Source: Bretschneidera sinensis (Eukaryota > Streptophyta > Magnoliopsida > Brassicales > Akaniaceae). From it: a stretch of DNA of 64,000 bases. The DNA lies in contig CM043698.1 of assembly GCA_023935145.1 (NCBI GenBank), positions 79,163,001 through 79,227,000 of the forward strand, in the 5' to 3' direction. The notes beneath the pieces are model-generated. The model saw nothing but the letters and a program-made list of their open reading frames with translations, made no database searches and had not been told where the DNA came from. Positions 34,241 to 45,268 of the stretch are shown here, piece by piece. A program made the position numbers and the translations under genes. The stretch's first letter is position 1, and each line of letters opens with the position of its first letter.

Positions 34241-36043
34241 GCGACGTTTGTATTCTTTCTATATCTTCATCTATAAAAGATATTACCTGATCTGTCTTGA
34301 CCCATTTATGAGGTCTATTAACCGATGCTACTGATCAAGCGTAAGCTCTCCTCCCATAGGTGGATTGTTCCCTTGCAATTGGTCCTCCAAAAATGGTTTT
34401 GGTAGTGACGATAAGAACGGTGATGTGTCCTTGATTGTTCTAGGGTCGTTTTTCTTCTCGGATTAGTTTTCAAGGACATGGCCTAGGGCTCTTCTTTGTA
34501 CTTTGACACCCTCAATATGACCTTTCTAAAGTTTGTCAGTATGAGCACCGAGGACGGTCTTCATAATCCTGAACTTGACGAGGTCTGGTGTATTCCTTTA
34601 AGTACCACATTTGGATGAGGGATTCGATCTACTGGTTGAGGGTGTCACACTCCTCGGTGTCATGACCATGATACTTATGGAAATAGGACCACTTAGCCCA
34701 ATTTCCACTCGGATAGAGAGGTCTTAGAGGCCAACGAAGGAGATCTCGGTCCTGGATACTTAAAAGTATGTTGGTCTTGGAGGCATTCAGTGGAGTAAAA
34801 TTCTTAAAGTTAAGGGGAGCTCTTGCTCTCCCTTCTAGGCGGGATTTTTTTATAGAGCTTTCCCTGGGTTCATTAGTATCCCTTTTTCTTTTTTCTATTC
34901 CACCCTCTCTTTCTCTCATGAATACCTTGTCATCTTCCACGATCATGTGTTCCTTAACTCGGGCAAGGATGTCCTTCATATCCCAGGGAGGGTGCTTAGT
35001 CAATTTGAAGCTAAAGATTCCTGACATGAGCCCATTCTGGAAGGCTAAGGTCTGGAAAGTAAGGTCGAGATCAAGAATTTCCCAGGCCACTGCGTTGAAC
35101 CGGGAAATATATTCCCAAAACTTTTCTCCTCTGACTTGGATGATGCTGAAGAGGCTTTGGGAGGTCTTCTAAAGTCCTTTGCTACTTAGGAAATGTGACG
35201 CGAAGGCACAAATTAGCTCTTGGAAAGAGCCAATACTGTTGGGCTTAAGGTGACTATAACAGGTGTTAGCAGCTTTTTCTAAGGTTAAAGGAAAAACTCT
35301 ACACATAACAGCATCAAGATGGCGATGCAGCATCATAGTCGTCTTGTATGTTGAAGGTGATCTACCGGGTTTATGGTTCCATCGTACGCCTTGATAACTA
35401 GCATTCAAAAATGTCAAGAGAGAGGGGATTCGAGGATCTCCTAAGTAAAAGGTGGATCTTTTTAGCTAAGGTCATCCAGAACATTGGTGTTCCATACCTT
35501 AAACGCATCATTTATTCTTTGGTCCATGTCCTCTAATCTCTTGTCTAGGTTGGTGTGATTTTTAGAAGTTAAGAAGCCTCGAGATCTGACTCTAAAAGAA
35601 GTCCTGGAGATAGAGTAGTTTTGAGACCTTGCCTTGGCATGCGAGGATGATCTAGTTGAGGAACGACCTATGGTGGATTTATTACGCCTGGGCTGTGTCT
35701 TTTGCTATAAGCTCCATTGTGAGAGAGGTAGAGGCATGGGGTGACGAGCTTTTCCTTTTACCTCAATGGCAAGATCATTGACAAGTTGGGTGAGCTCTTA
35801 GAATTGTTCATGAATCTGAGGGATAGTGGGATATAAGACAAGCAAAGCCTCTGGATTCTCTTGAGGCTTGGGTTCTATCGGATCAGGGTGAGGATGGTGG
35901 CCAGTCCACCCATTTGATGGCCCATTGTCATGCTCAAAGCCAGTATGTTCAGAGATGGCAGGAAAGTGTGGATCGGTTGATTGTTGGCAGATGGATGCTC
36001 GTGTGACAACTGAACTGGTTCTAGCAGTGCTTTTAGGTGGCAT
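34241..36043 (-). pseudogene. gag: TE-A Gag and linker (broken)
   Basis: The start is placed at 36043 (MPPKSTARTSSVVTRASICQ). The Gag core is at 35417-35169 (AVMCRVFPLTLEKAANTCYS, IGSFQELICAFASHF) and 35090-34629 (GLMSGIFSFKLTKHPPWDMK, DILARVKEHMIVEDDK). A cysteine-poor knuckle-like motif YFHKYHGHDTEECDTLNQ lies at the C-terminal end. The protein type fits Tat-lineage Gag. Frames break near 35795, 35165 and 34628. Confidence 0.78.
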
Positions 36044-36080
36044 GATAACAGGTAAGTCCTTTATCCTTATGAAAAAAGAA

Positions 36081-36102
36081 CACCCTCTTTTTAGCACCAA
36101 TA
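36081..36102 (-). promoter_or_regulatory. TE-A primer binding site region (tRNA not assigned)
   Basis: On minus, TTGGTGCTAAAAAGAGGG directly follows the 5' LTR end. Position and TGG core fit a primer site, but the tRNA could not be named with confidence. Confidence 0.55.
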
Positions 36103-36594
36103 TGTTAATGCTGAAAATCTGCTAGAATCTAGATAGTCACGGAATAGGAACTGCACACATTAAACATGGAAAAAACCTAAAGTCGCGGAGAGGGATTTGT
36201 CTCCGGAGGACTCTCCGATACCAAAGTTAGATAAGGTATTTTTGGAGATAGGGAGAGCAGTGCAAAATAAGAGCTCTATGTTCTTAATTGAAAAGTATCT
36301 TTTAATTTATGAAGACCTTTTTTATAGTGTGTCAGAGTAGAGTCCGATTAGAAGAACAGCTTCAGTGTTAAGATAGGAGTAGCATTATTTTGGAGTTATC
36401 TAGCCGTATGAGTTTATTCAAAAGTCAGAGTGACGGACTAGAATCAGGTCTTTTGGTGTGAAATTACCGTTATGCTTCTTGTCACGTGTCGAAAGGAGAT
36501 TTGTTGTCTTGTCATGGTTATAAAATTACTATTTTTACCTTTGAGATTGACACGTGTTATCATATTATTGGAGAGGGAATTTTCCCTTACACCA
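36103..36594 (-). repeat. TE-A 5' LTR
   Basis: Pairs with 3698-4199. Plus start TGTTAATGCTGAAAATCT, plus end CCCTTACACCA followed by CTTGT. G-box cores CACGTG lie at 36483-36488 and 36551-36556. Confidence 0.9.
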
Positions 36595-36599
36595 CTTGT

Positions 36600-37325
36600 A
36601 ATCCTAGACTCCTTTATGTAATGGAAAAAATGCATAATCCTTTGGAAAATTCTAGGATGTGTGCTAGTGTTCCTAGAGCTTCCAATTTTAGTGGGAAGTT
36701 GAATGATTATTTTGAAGACTATATCCATAGTGTTGTTCCAGTGAGTTCAAAGGCATATACAAGAGTATATCCACAGCTTACATCATTTGATGTTGCTTTG
36801 AATGGAGTTGCAAATAATAGTGTTATATTTTTATCACAATCCTCCACAGAAAAATATTAGGCCCCATGCATTGCAATATGAACCATTTTGTTTTCGGTCT
36901 CCTATGGAAGTGATGGGTAGTTTATGTCCCTTTCCATAATGGAACCAAAGAGTAGTTGCCTTGAGAGAAGCATATGAATAAGGACTTTTTGGGTTTGCCT
37001 CTCAATTCACAAGGTGTGCTAGTCCAAGCAAACTCAATTCGTATAGGATGGTTCAACCAGCTAGAGAGTTCAAGTTTCACAAAAAGTTCTTCAAGTAGCT
37101 TACCTGTACATAATATTCTCCTCCCAAAAAGTGTGAAGGATTTTTCTAATGTGAAAGAGGCACATTTTTTTGAAAGAGTACTTCAGAAGACCAGTTAAAT
37201 TTTTTCCTATGCAGAATTGTAGGAAAGAGAAACCTGCTATGTATTTTCCAGCTAGGTTAGGGATTAATGAAACTTTCAATGAAAAAGCAGATGTTAACTG
37301 GGTAAATTATGATAAGGGAAGTAAC
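36600..37325 (+). pseudogene. Host gene exon resumed after TE-A
   Basis: The frame at 36600 (NPRLLYVMEKMHNPLENSRM) continues the codon phase interrupted at 3697. It runs to a stop at 36858, then in other frames RPHALQYEPFCFRSPMEVMG, DFLGLPLNSQGVLVQANSIR, a Ser-rich stretch, SVKDFSNVKEAHFFERVLQK and FPARLGINETFNEKADVNWV (to about 37310). The codon-like composition and short conserved-looking blocks indicate a real gene with accumulated frameshifts. Function not recognised. Confidence 0.65.
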
Positions 37326-37329
37326 CATA

Positions 37330-37800
37330 TGTCCGCTGATTAGATTCAGACCTCAATCTAATGAACAACTCGTTCAATGAATGCAGACAACATGACCAGG
37401 TTCAAAAATCATAACCAAAATGGAAATGGCATGAACGATTCGAGACTTGTTAATCATACGAATTATAAATAGAAAGAAAAGAAGACAAGATTTACCCAGG
37501 TTCACCCCAGAATAGGGCTACATCCTGTCAGAAGTTTCTTATTATAAACCTCACAAATCTCTCGTTACAATGTATGCTCAGTACATAAAGAGTATTTATA
37601 AGCAACTTAAGACGTCCTAATTAGGGTCTAATTAGGATTTCTGTTATGCTGCAGAACTATGGCTCTTCATGGGCCCAAGCCCAAACTGCCAAGCAAAAAA
37701 ACAAGGCCTAACTCATGTACATGGCCTAAAAGTTTTGGGGGCACTGCCCTCTAACCCCAGCCCACTCTCCTGGGAGCGGGACCTTGTGTTCATCTGGGGT
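37330..37800. mobile_element. Unclassified insertion, possibly a solo LTR
   Basis: It interrupts the coding-like host sequence and contains no coding frame. CCAGGTTCACCCCAGAATAG and GGGCTACATCCTG resemble the conserved block in plant copia LTRs (compare GAGGTTCGGCAATGTGCCTA in the TE-F LTR). On minus, a TATA-like TATAAATAC occurs near 37589. Ends and target duplication could not be fixed. Confidence 0.4.
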
Positions 37801-39292
37801 TCTACAGATCTGGTCCCATGAAGTATACACCAACTCTAGCATAGCATGATTCAGTTGAGGGAAAATTCAGATCATATGTTCTTAATAACACCCAGTCAAC
37901 AATGCAATTAATGGGTAAAGATGTTGTAGTTGGTAGAAGTAGCACAGAGATGCAACAATGCAAGGACAGAATGGTCTGGACCAATAAGGAAACCATAGCA
38001 GAGCCCCACCCTATTAGTTAGGCTAATGACAATTCCTTAGTGAAGGGACATTTTCAGGATTGGCTCCTACAATCACCACTATTAAAACCAAAAGAGACTC
38101 CAACTCAGCCATTTGAAGTTCAATGCAATTAGGCATTACAAAGCAATATCTTGATGAAAACTCCTAAGCCTAGGTTTTTCCACCTGCATCCCAACTGGCA
38201 GACTCATATAGTATATCAAAATGGAAGCCGTACAAGTAATGGAAATCCTAGTCCGAGGTTTCATAATTTTGGTCCTCAACCCATTTCCCCTGCAATGTTT
38301 GGTAGGGCAGCGAACTTCTAGGTGCCTCTGGTTTCCAGAGCTGAAACTCAAGAATGAGTTCTCAGCTACCCATGCTATCTGCTTCTCAGAATACCTACCA
38401 GCATATGGATTATAATCCTGCCAAATTGCGATACAATCAGAATTCACCTCATGCTGCAAAATCATATTTTAACTTTCCTTTCTTGCACCTAGATTTTGGT
38501 AAAAATGTCCAATCCTTATGGTTCCAGAGCTCCTCCAAGAACTTGATCCCATGGTTGTTATAAGCAATGTAACAGGTACAAACAAATATTACTCCTCAGT
38601 ATTTTCCTGATGTGGGTGGTAAACATCATCCTCATACAACTGGAACTAATTTTCTTGCTATCCCATCAGTGCATCATTCACCTGTTGTTTCTTATCCTCA
38701 AAATCTTATGATCTCTCACTCAAATGTGGAGAGTTCACTTGGTCCAGCAGCTCTAATTAACTCCCCACTTTTTCCTGTTGTTCTTGAAATCAAACCAACT
38801 CCTTCCATTAGCATGAGAAACAGAAACTGAAGCAAGATCAAAGACAGAATGAAGTCAAAAGCTTTTGGTGTTAAAGGGTCTTATCATTGGCAGAAACTAA
38901 TAAGAGGCCTCCAGCTAAAGAAGATTATTCAACTAGGACCACTAAGATATCTCATCTAGGAATGCAAAATGACTTAGGTTTTCTAACATGGTTGGCAACA
39001 AAAAATCTTAGCAGCAATGTTCAGTGTAGTGTAGGAGAACTGGACTCGAGTAAGGATAAAGCAAGCAGAGTAGAATATACTGCAAATGAGCCTTAGACGA
39101 ATAAGCTAAACACTTCACCTAACATGGATTATTCTAAAATTGATGGTAGCAGGTCAAGTCACATCCTGAAACCCAGTCAGGATACAGATCTAGATAACTC
39201 TAGGCTGACATATTCAACACTTCCTTTTATTTAAAGGACAGCTTGTGGTCGTAGCTTTTCGGAACCTCTGAAGAAATCAACAAAGGTTTACA
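37801..39292 (+). pseudogene. Host gene exon, 3' portion
   Basis: Coding-like frames resume: DSVEGKFRSYVLNNTQSTMQ, LMGKDVVVGRSSTEMQQCKD, GHFQDWLLQSPLLKPKETPT, then Pro/Asn/His-rich segments (FPDVGGKHHPHTTGTNFLAI, SVHHSPVVSYPQNLMISHSN, SSLGPAALINSPLF), then a Lys/Ser-rich part with GRSFSEPLKKSTKVYRF near 39245-39292. Stops (for example 39094 and 39233) and shifts break it. The low-complexity, hydrophilic composition suggests a large nuclear regulatory-type protein, but no family could be named. Confidence 0.6.
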
Positions 39293-39387
39293 GGTTTTGG
39301 GGGGCAAGTCTTATCCCCTCTATAAATTATATTTGTGTTTTATTCATTTACACAATCTTTCCTAAATGCCATGTGTATGTGTTACAG
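39293..39387 (+). other. Probable short intron of the host gene
   Basis: Donor candidate CAG|GTTTTG at about 39293, T-rich body, acceptor TGTGTTACAG at 39378-39387. The 95-bp length is typical of plant introns. A downstream exon (ACTGCTTCCCGG...) follows but is decayed. Confidence 0.45.
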
Positions 39388-39621
39388 GACTGCTTCCCGG
39401 TCCAACATACAAGACTGTTAATATCTGACTGCTCTTAGGTACCTGAGTTCCAAGATAAAATGAGGAAAAAGAATTTACAATCAACTCGAGGTCTTCAGGA
39501 ATCTAATACCAAATCCAGTTGCGAAAGTGTGTGACCACAATATATGATCCATTCTTCAAAGATTGGCTGCTAAATTATGCTTTTGATCTGTGTATTTGAC
39601 TAGGTATTCTAGAATGGCATG
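39388..39621 (+). pseudogene. Host gene, decayed downstream exon or 3' region
   Basis: It follows the acceptor at 39387. Only short frames remain (LLPGPTYKTVNI) before TE-E begins. Whether this is the last exon or a 3' UTR is unclear. Host sequence continues at 59351. Confidence 0.35.
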
Positions 39622-39626
39622 TGTAA

Positions 39627-39779
39627 TGTTGAATTTAAGAGAGGAAGTGAGACAATACAAAGAGGAGAATTGTATTGAATGGTGTGATTTACTTAAAAGG
39701 GAGCTATCCTATTTATACAAGGCAATAGGAGAGGCAAAGCTATCTACAACCAATGTGGGACTAAACTAATACATTAACA
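39627..39779 (-). repeat. TE-E 3' LTR
   Basis: TGTTGAATTTAAGAGAGGAA to ACATTAACA. It matches 59179-59345 apart from a missing ~14-bp segment (CTAAGTCCATATAA type) near the outer end. Confidence 0.92.
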
Positions 39780-39792
39780 TCCCCCTCAAACT
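39780..39792 (-). promoter_or_regulatory. TE-E polypurine tract
   Basis: On minus, GTTTGAGGGGGA ends at the 3' LTR start TGTTAATG. Confidence 0.8.
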
Positions 39793-40151
39793 CAAGGCGG
39801 TAAGTGGGAGGTGAACTTGAGTTTGGAAATCGGAGAGTGAAAGCGTCCGGATGGATGAGCCTTAGTGAAAATGTTAGTTATCTGATTGGCTAAACTGACG
39901 GATTGTAGATGAACCATATTCTGGAAAATGTGATAACGAATGAAGTGGTAATCATTCTCGATGTATTTTGTACGCTCGTGGAAGATATCATTGTGAGCGA
40001 TCTGAATAGCACTCCTATTGTCACAGTGTAGGATAGTGGCAGCAAGAGAAGAGATACCTATGTCAGCGAGTAGCCATCGAAGCCAGAGAAGTTCTTGAGT
40101 TGCATCAACCACGGCACGATATTCAGCTTCAGTACTAGAGCGAGCAACCAT
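39792..40151 (-). pseudogene. pol: TE-E RNase H, C-terminal part
   Basis: On minus, VARSSTEAEYRAVVDATQEL, LWLRWLLADIGISS, CDNRSAIQIAHNDIFHERTK and FIRYHIFQNMVHLQSVSLAN, the standard copia RNase H end. It is separated from 41066-40155 by a stop near 40152. Confidence 0.88.
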
Positions 40152-40154
40152 AAT

Positions 40155-41744
40155 TTATTTCTTACTATACCAGGAAATGAGAGAATTGCCCAAAAAGAAA
40201 CAGTAACCAGTGGTTGAACGTTTGTCGGTGGGGTCTCTGGCCCAATCGGCATCAGAATAGGCATGTAAGACGAGGGCAGACTGAGCTGATAAATGAAGCC
40301 CATGAAATAAATTACCTTTGGCATACCGAAGAATGTGAAGAACAGCCGAGTAATGGGTGGTCCGAGGAGCGGACAAGAACTGGCTAACTTGATGAACAGC
40401 ATAGGCAATGTCAGGGCAAGTGACAATAAGATATACAAGATTTCCAACCAGTTGACGATATAGAGTGGTATCCTGAAGAGGTAAACCATCGAGTGGGGTA
40501 AGTCTAACGTTCGACTCGAGAGGAGTAGTGGCAGTGGTTGAGTCAGTGATCCCAGCCTTGGAAATGAGATCTGAGGCATATTTGGTCTGAGAGAGAAAAA
40601 ATCCATCAGAACTAGATGAGACTTCGAGGCCAAGAAAATAGGTGAGCACACCAAGATCTTTCATCTCGAATTGGCCACTAAGAAACTTTTTGAGTTCAGA
40701 AATACCATGTAGATCATCTCCAGTAATAACCATATCATCCATGTACAATAAAAGAAGGATAATACCATTGGTAGTATGGTAGATAAATAGAGCCAAATCA
40801 TTAACACTCGGAGTGAACCCAAACTGATGAATGATAGTACTGAATTTGGCAAACCATGCACGTGGAGCTTGTTTCAAACCATATAGGGCACGGCGAAGGC
40901 GACAAACTTTGTTTCGAGGTGCATCCAAGCCGGGAGGGGTATGCATATAGACTTCCTCAAGAAGATCCCTATTGAGAAATGCATTTTTGACATCCATTTG
41001 AAACAGAGTCCATCTTCGAATAGCAGTGACATCAAGGAGTGTACGGACAGATGTGAGCCTCGCCATTGGAGCAAATGTCTCTTCATAGTCAATGCCATAT
41101 TCCTGAGCAAATCCCTTGGTAACAAATCAGGCTTTATATCATTCAATGGAGCTATCAAAAAGCATCTTGATCTTAAACACCCATTTGTACCCAATTGGAG
41201 TTTTTCCAGGGGGTAGATCAATAATATCCCAGGTATGAGTTTTAGCTAGGGCTTGAAGTTCTTCATCCATTGCTTTCTGCCAAAGAGGATTAGCATTAGC
41301 CTCCTTATAGGATTGAGGCTCATGCAGATGAAGTAAAGTGGAAAAACAATGATAATCAGCAAGATGAGAAGGGCGATGAGTTACCTTGGTAGATCTATGG
41401 GGGTGATATAGAGGATGGCTCTCAGAGGGAGTCGATGTAGACTCATCAGACAAAGGAATATCCTCGGGCATGACTAATTGAGTAGGAGAGGTGAGATCAG
41501 CTGATGGTTCTGGAGCTAGAGCTGGGTTTGGAGAGGTAGGATCAGCTGGTGGTTTTGGAACTGAAGGGGTGATATCAGCTGGTGATTCTGAGGTGGACTC
41601 AACAGTACCTGAAATTGGATTTTCAGGAAATAGCTCAATAGATGGATCAGTAAAGAATATGGAGTTAGTGATGGTTGACATGTTAAACGACCGTAAGGAA
41701 GAGAACATTTGATGTTCCCAAAAATGACATGACGAGATATACAA
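40155..41744 (-). pseudogene. pol: TE-E integrase C-terminus, reverse transcriptase and RNase H N-terminus
   Basis: On minus: variable Pro/Ser-rich linker (TPSVPKPPADPTSPNPAL), LWQKAMDEELQALAKTHTWD, GYKWVFKIK, a frame break at about 41140-41066, WTLFQMDVKNAFLNRDLLEE, LRRALYGLKQAPRAWFAKF, active site LLLYMDDMVITGDD (40730-40770), LGVLTYFLGLEVSSSSDGFF, YRQLVGNLVYLIVTCPDIAY and SDADWARDPTDKRSTTGYCF. All copia RT blocks are present; YMDD replaces the usual YVDD. Confidence 0.9.
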
Positions 41745-41819
41745 AGAGTTTTAGAAATAGGATCCCAGCACCGATACCCCTTATGTTCAATACCATATCC
41801 AATGAAACAACATAGATGA

Positions 41820-42627
41820 TGTTGGAAATCACCTTGACAAGATGCTCAGGTGGTGATCTTCCAAACGCCCAAGTCTTGAATGACTTATAGAAAGAATTTC
41901 AGCAATCGAACACAAGAACAGAAAATCAAAGAAAGAAATAAGACAAGTAATTTGTTGTCGAGGTTCGGCAATGTGCCTACGTCCCCATGAGTTCTTCCGA
42001 ACTCTCTGTACTATCTCAATGGTTCTTAAAAAGTTACAGCAATCCCCTTCAAGAATCCAAGTTCTTGAAGAAACAAGAAGAGAAGGAAGAAGATGAGAAC
42101 TCAACAATGTTCTCTAATCTAATCTAGACTCTCTCTATCTAATTACAACCAGCCTCACTACAAGAGTTCATTTTGTGTTTCTGTCTCTCTACACAATTCT
42201 CTCTTAGTGTTTACAATGATCTCACAATGTCACAAATCTCTCTTGTATGTGTGTTGAATAAACCTTGTTGTAGTGTTTGAAAATGAGGCTTGAGAACCCT
42301 TTTTATAGCCTCTTAATTCTTGGACATTCTTGTGAGTCATTATCCTCCCTTTGATCATGTTCTTCCTTTAATCGCAGCCCTACATCACTCTCCAAGTGAT
42401 GCTGCGGCGTGACCTGATGCTGCAGCCTCCTGATGCTGTGCGCACACCTCCTGCCTGTGGGCAGAAACTTCCACAGCAGTGTGCTTGACCTTTCCATGCT
42501 CAAAATTGAAGCACACATATGTGTGCAACCTTATAATTGCTGAACTTTGATACTCCACCTTTGGTTTGGACTTTAACCAACTTTAGACCATGTTTGGACA
42601 TGTTTGAAACTTAGACAAATAACAACA
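41820..42627 (-). repeat. TE-F 3' LTR
   Basis: TGTTGGAAATCACCTTGACA to ATAACAACA. It matches 46286-47121, but an insertion or deletion of about 30 bp (the TGTGTTTTGGTGTGGTGCTG segment of the partner) distinguishes them. On minus a TATA-like TATAAAAAGG lies near 42300. Confidence 0.9.
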
Positions 42628-42721
42628 ATCTCTACCTTTGTCTAAGTGTTCAAAAAAAAAAAACAAAACCTGAACCATTGTGCAGAAAGTTTCGGGATCC
42701 AAACTCATATTGAGTTACCAA

Positions 42722-43219
42722 TTAACCAACTCCAATCCTAAGTAATTCAAGGCAATGATTGAACTTACTTAGAGGTAGAACTTTAGTACCTAAATCTGCA
42801 GGACTTTCCTCCATGGTCTTCTTGTCAACATGAATGCATCCTTTCGTATCATTTTCTAGAATGTAATGATACTGAACATCCATATACTTTGTCCCCTCAT
42901 GGAACACTGGATTCCTCCACAAGTTCCCCACACTTTGGCTATCCAAAGACACCACAACCTACTCTTTTAGGACCTCCCACTCGTCCAACAACCCTTTGCA
43001 CCCCATAGCCTCCTTAATGGCTTCCATAGCCGCTATGCATTCTGCCCCGGTTGTTATGAGTGCTACCATTGGCTGCCACTGAGCCTCCATGTACCTCAGC
43101 AACCACTTTATCCCAAGCCAATGCTCTTTTCCGGGATTACTCACACATTTGCTGAAAACATCCATTGCCCAATAAACACTTGACCTGTTTCTCTTCCTTT
43201 CTCGGATGATTCTCCTCAT
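42722..43219 (-). pseudogene. pol: TE-F RNase H remnant
   Basis: On minus, NPGKEHWLGIKWLLRYMEAQ, a shortened ALITTGAECIAAMEAIKEAM (T-x-A-E-x-I-A type), LDSQSVGNLWRNPVFHEGTK and YHYILENDTKGCIHVDKKT. Two frames are separated at about 42957. Confidence 0.82.
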
Positions 43220-43273
43220 CCCAAGGATCTTTTGTGCAAGGCTGAGATCCTTCCTCTCGAACTCCGCACTGAG

Positions 43274-44836
43274 TTAAGATGTAAACCTTTCCATCCTCTT
43301 CCTACTGTTCCAAGCTAACAGCCCATCAATGACATAGGTGAGGATATTCACCATCTTCTCCACCTTGTGTCCAGGTGAGAAAGTTTCTGTGAAACCTATG
43401 TCTCCTCTTCTTGTGAACCCATTCGCCACCAGCCTAGCCTTGTTCCGAACTTCATCTCTTGGAGGGCACCCTTCTTTGATCTTATAAGTGCACTTACATT
43501 CCATAACTTTCTGATTTCCTGGAATTTTCACCAATTCCCATAAGTTGTTCTTCCTTAAAGAATCCATTTCTTCCTCCATAGCTAGCTGCCACTTTGACGA
43601 ATCCTCACACTCCATGGCCACTGTGTAAGTTTCTTGTTCACTCATCTCTCCTTCTGTCCAAGGAGCTGCTGCATCCGCAGCATCCGCAAACCCACATCTT
43701 GAAGGTGGTCCGACCAGCCTTCTTTCCCGGTCTCTTATGAGCTGAAAGTCCTTCTGACTTGCTGCAGCATCCTCTTCTTGTTCAGCCTCTTCTTGAGTTT
43801 CTTGAGCTTGGGAATCATCCGAGGGCTCTACCTGGTCTGAACCTTCTTGTCTCCTTTGCTCTACCTGAACAGAATCTCCCTTGATGCTATGCTCAACAAT
43901 TTCTGAATTGGTTTGCTCACTAGCCCCTGCAGGGTTAGTTTTCTCCAAGTAGGGAAATAATAATTCATTAAAGACAACATCCCTACTTATTATGAGTTTA
44001 AATCCTTCTTTTTCTAAGGACCACAATCTGTACCCCTTAGCCCCTTCCCCATATCCTAGAAACACATATTTTCTAGATCCTGGGCTAAGCTTATCCTCCT
44101 TTTGGAGTGCATACGCAGCACACCCAAAAGTCCTAAGGTTGTCCAACTCAGGGGGTTTTCCACTCCACATCTCCATGGGAGTCTTTTGGAACACAATCCT
44201 AGAGGGTGATCTATTAATCAAATATGTAGCTGTAGCTACAGCTTCTCCCAAAAAATATTTTGGTAACCCGGATCCATCTAACGTGCACCTAACCTTTTCC
44301 ATAAGGATTTTATTCATCAACTCAGCAACTCCATTTTGCTGAGGAGTTTCCACAACCGTCCTATGTCTTAGAATGCCATTTAACCTACAGAATTGATCAA
44401 GTTCTTGGTTAAAAATTTCTAAGCCATTATCGGTTCTTATCCCCTTAACTACTCTACCCATTTGAGTCTCAACCAGCCCTTTCCACACCACTAATTTATT
44501 CAAGGCATCTAATTTATTCTTAACCAAATAAACCCATACTTTTCTTGAATAATCATCAATTAAAGACAGAAAGTAAATGTTACCTCCCTGTGTTGGTGTC
44601 CTTGCTGGTCCCCAAAGGTCCGCATGAATGTAGTCAAGAATGCCCTTAGACTTGTGCACTCCGATGTTGAAGCTGACCCGATGTTGCTGCCCAAAAACAC
44701 AGCTCTTACAGAAATCCAGTTCTTCTACTTTGTCACCACCAAGTAGACCTTCCTTGCTAAGCACTTGTAGGCCCTTTTCGCTCATGTGTCCCAAGCGAGT
44801 GTGCCAAAGGGCTGCCTTGTCCAGTTCAGCCATCAA
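43274..44836 (-). pseudogene. pol: TE-F integrase and N-terminal RT; RT catalytic part missing
   Basis: A 520-residue open frame. Gag-pre-integrase: LWHTRLGHMSEKGLQVLSKE, CKSCVFGQQHRVSF. Core: LDYIHADLWGPARTPTQGG, FLSLIDDYSRKVWVYLVKNK, GIRTDNGLEIFNQELDQFC, TVVETPQQNGVAELMNKILM. After an acidic linker the RT begins with WQLAMEEEMDSLRKNNLWEL and ARLVANGFTRRGDIGFTETF, then goes directly to VEKMVNILTYVIDG and a stop. The palm with YVDD and the surrounding ~100 or more residues are absent; the next recognisable piece (KILGMRRIIRERKRNR) is at about 43230. Confidence 0.9.
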
Positions 44837-44857
44837 GCTTGCTGCTTGATCATTGGT

Positions 44858-45247
44858 TTATGTTTCTCCGATCATCTCATAGAGTCCATCGTTTCTTGCT
44901 GCCTTGATCACTACCAAAGATCCCTCGGCCACCTTGATCTTTCCTCCCTCTATCTTGCATGTATAGCCCATGGAATCCAGCTGCCCCAATGAGATCAAGT
45001 TCCTCTTCAAATCTGGAACATACCTCACATTTTCCAGCAGCCTTGTGACTCCATCAAACATCCTCAATTGGATGTCTCCAATCCCTCTCACTTGGCAAGA
45101 ATTATCATTCCCCAAGAAGACCCTTCCATCATTGATCTTCTTGAAATTCTTGAACCATTCTTTGTGAGGGCTCATATGATGAGTGCACCCGGTATCCAAG
45201 ATCCATTTCCCGCTGCCTTCTTGCCCCTTGCTCACACTTGAGCACAC
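44858..45247 (-). pseudogene. pol: TE-F protease
   Basis: On minus, WILDTGCTHHMSPHKEWFKN (D-T-G active site), LGNDNSCQVRGIGDIQLRMF, LENVRYVPDLKRNLISLGQL and a C-terminal LVVIKAARNDGLYEMIGET. Intact by itself, but separated by stops from gag (45247-45269) and from integrase (44836-44858). Confidence 0.88.
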
Positions 45248-45268
45248 AACAAGAACATCATCATCTTG

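Larger units (their letters stand above)
3698..36594 (-). mobile_element. TE-A: Tat-lineage Ty3/gypsy element carrying nested insertions
   Basis: Related LTRs lie at 3698-4199 and 36103-36594, flanked by the 5-bp duplication CTTGT (3693-3697 and 36595-36599). Minus-strand order is LTR, primer site, gag, protease, reverse transcriptase, RNase H, integrase, then an antisense ORF and tandem repeats, then the 3' LTR. Lineage call: RNase H with NNEAEYEALLA, integrase with WGIDILGPF, RT with DLNKAYPKDSFPLP, and an antisense ORF between pol and the 3' LTR, all typical of plant Tat elements. It is interrupted by TE-B/TE-C (10304-23350) and TE-D (24884-34038). Without them it would be about 10.7 kb. 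Many stops and clearly diverged LTRs mark it as the oldest insertion here. Confidence 0.9.

Noticed and set aside
3004..39387. Naming the host gene (for example as an EMBRYONIC FLOWER 1-like gene)
   Set aside because: The hydrophilic, low-complexity sequence is superficially similar in style, but no diagnostic motif could be recognised, so no name is given.
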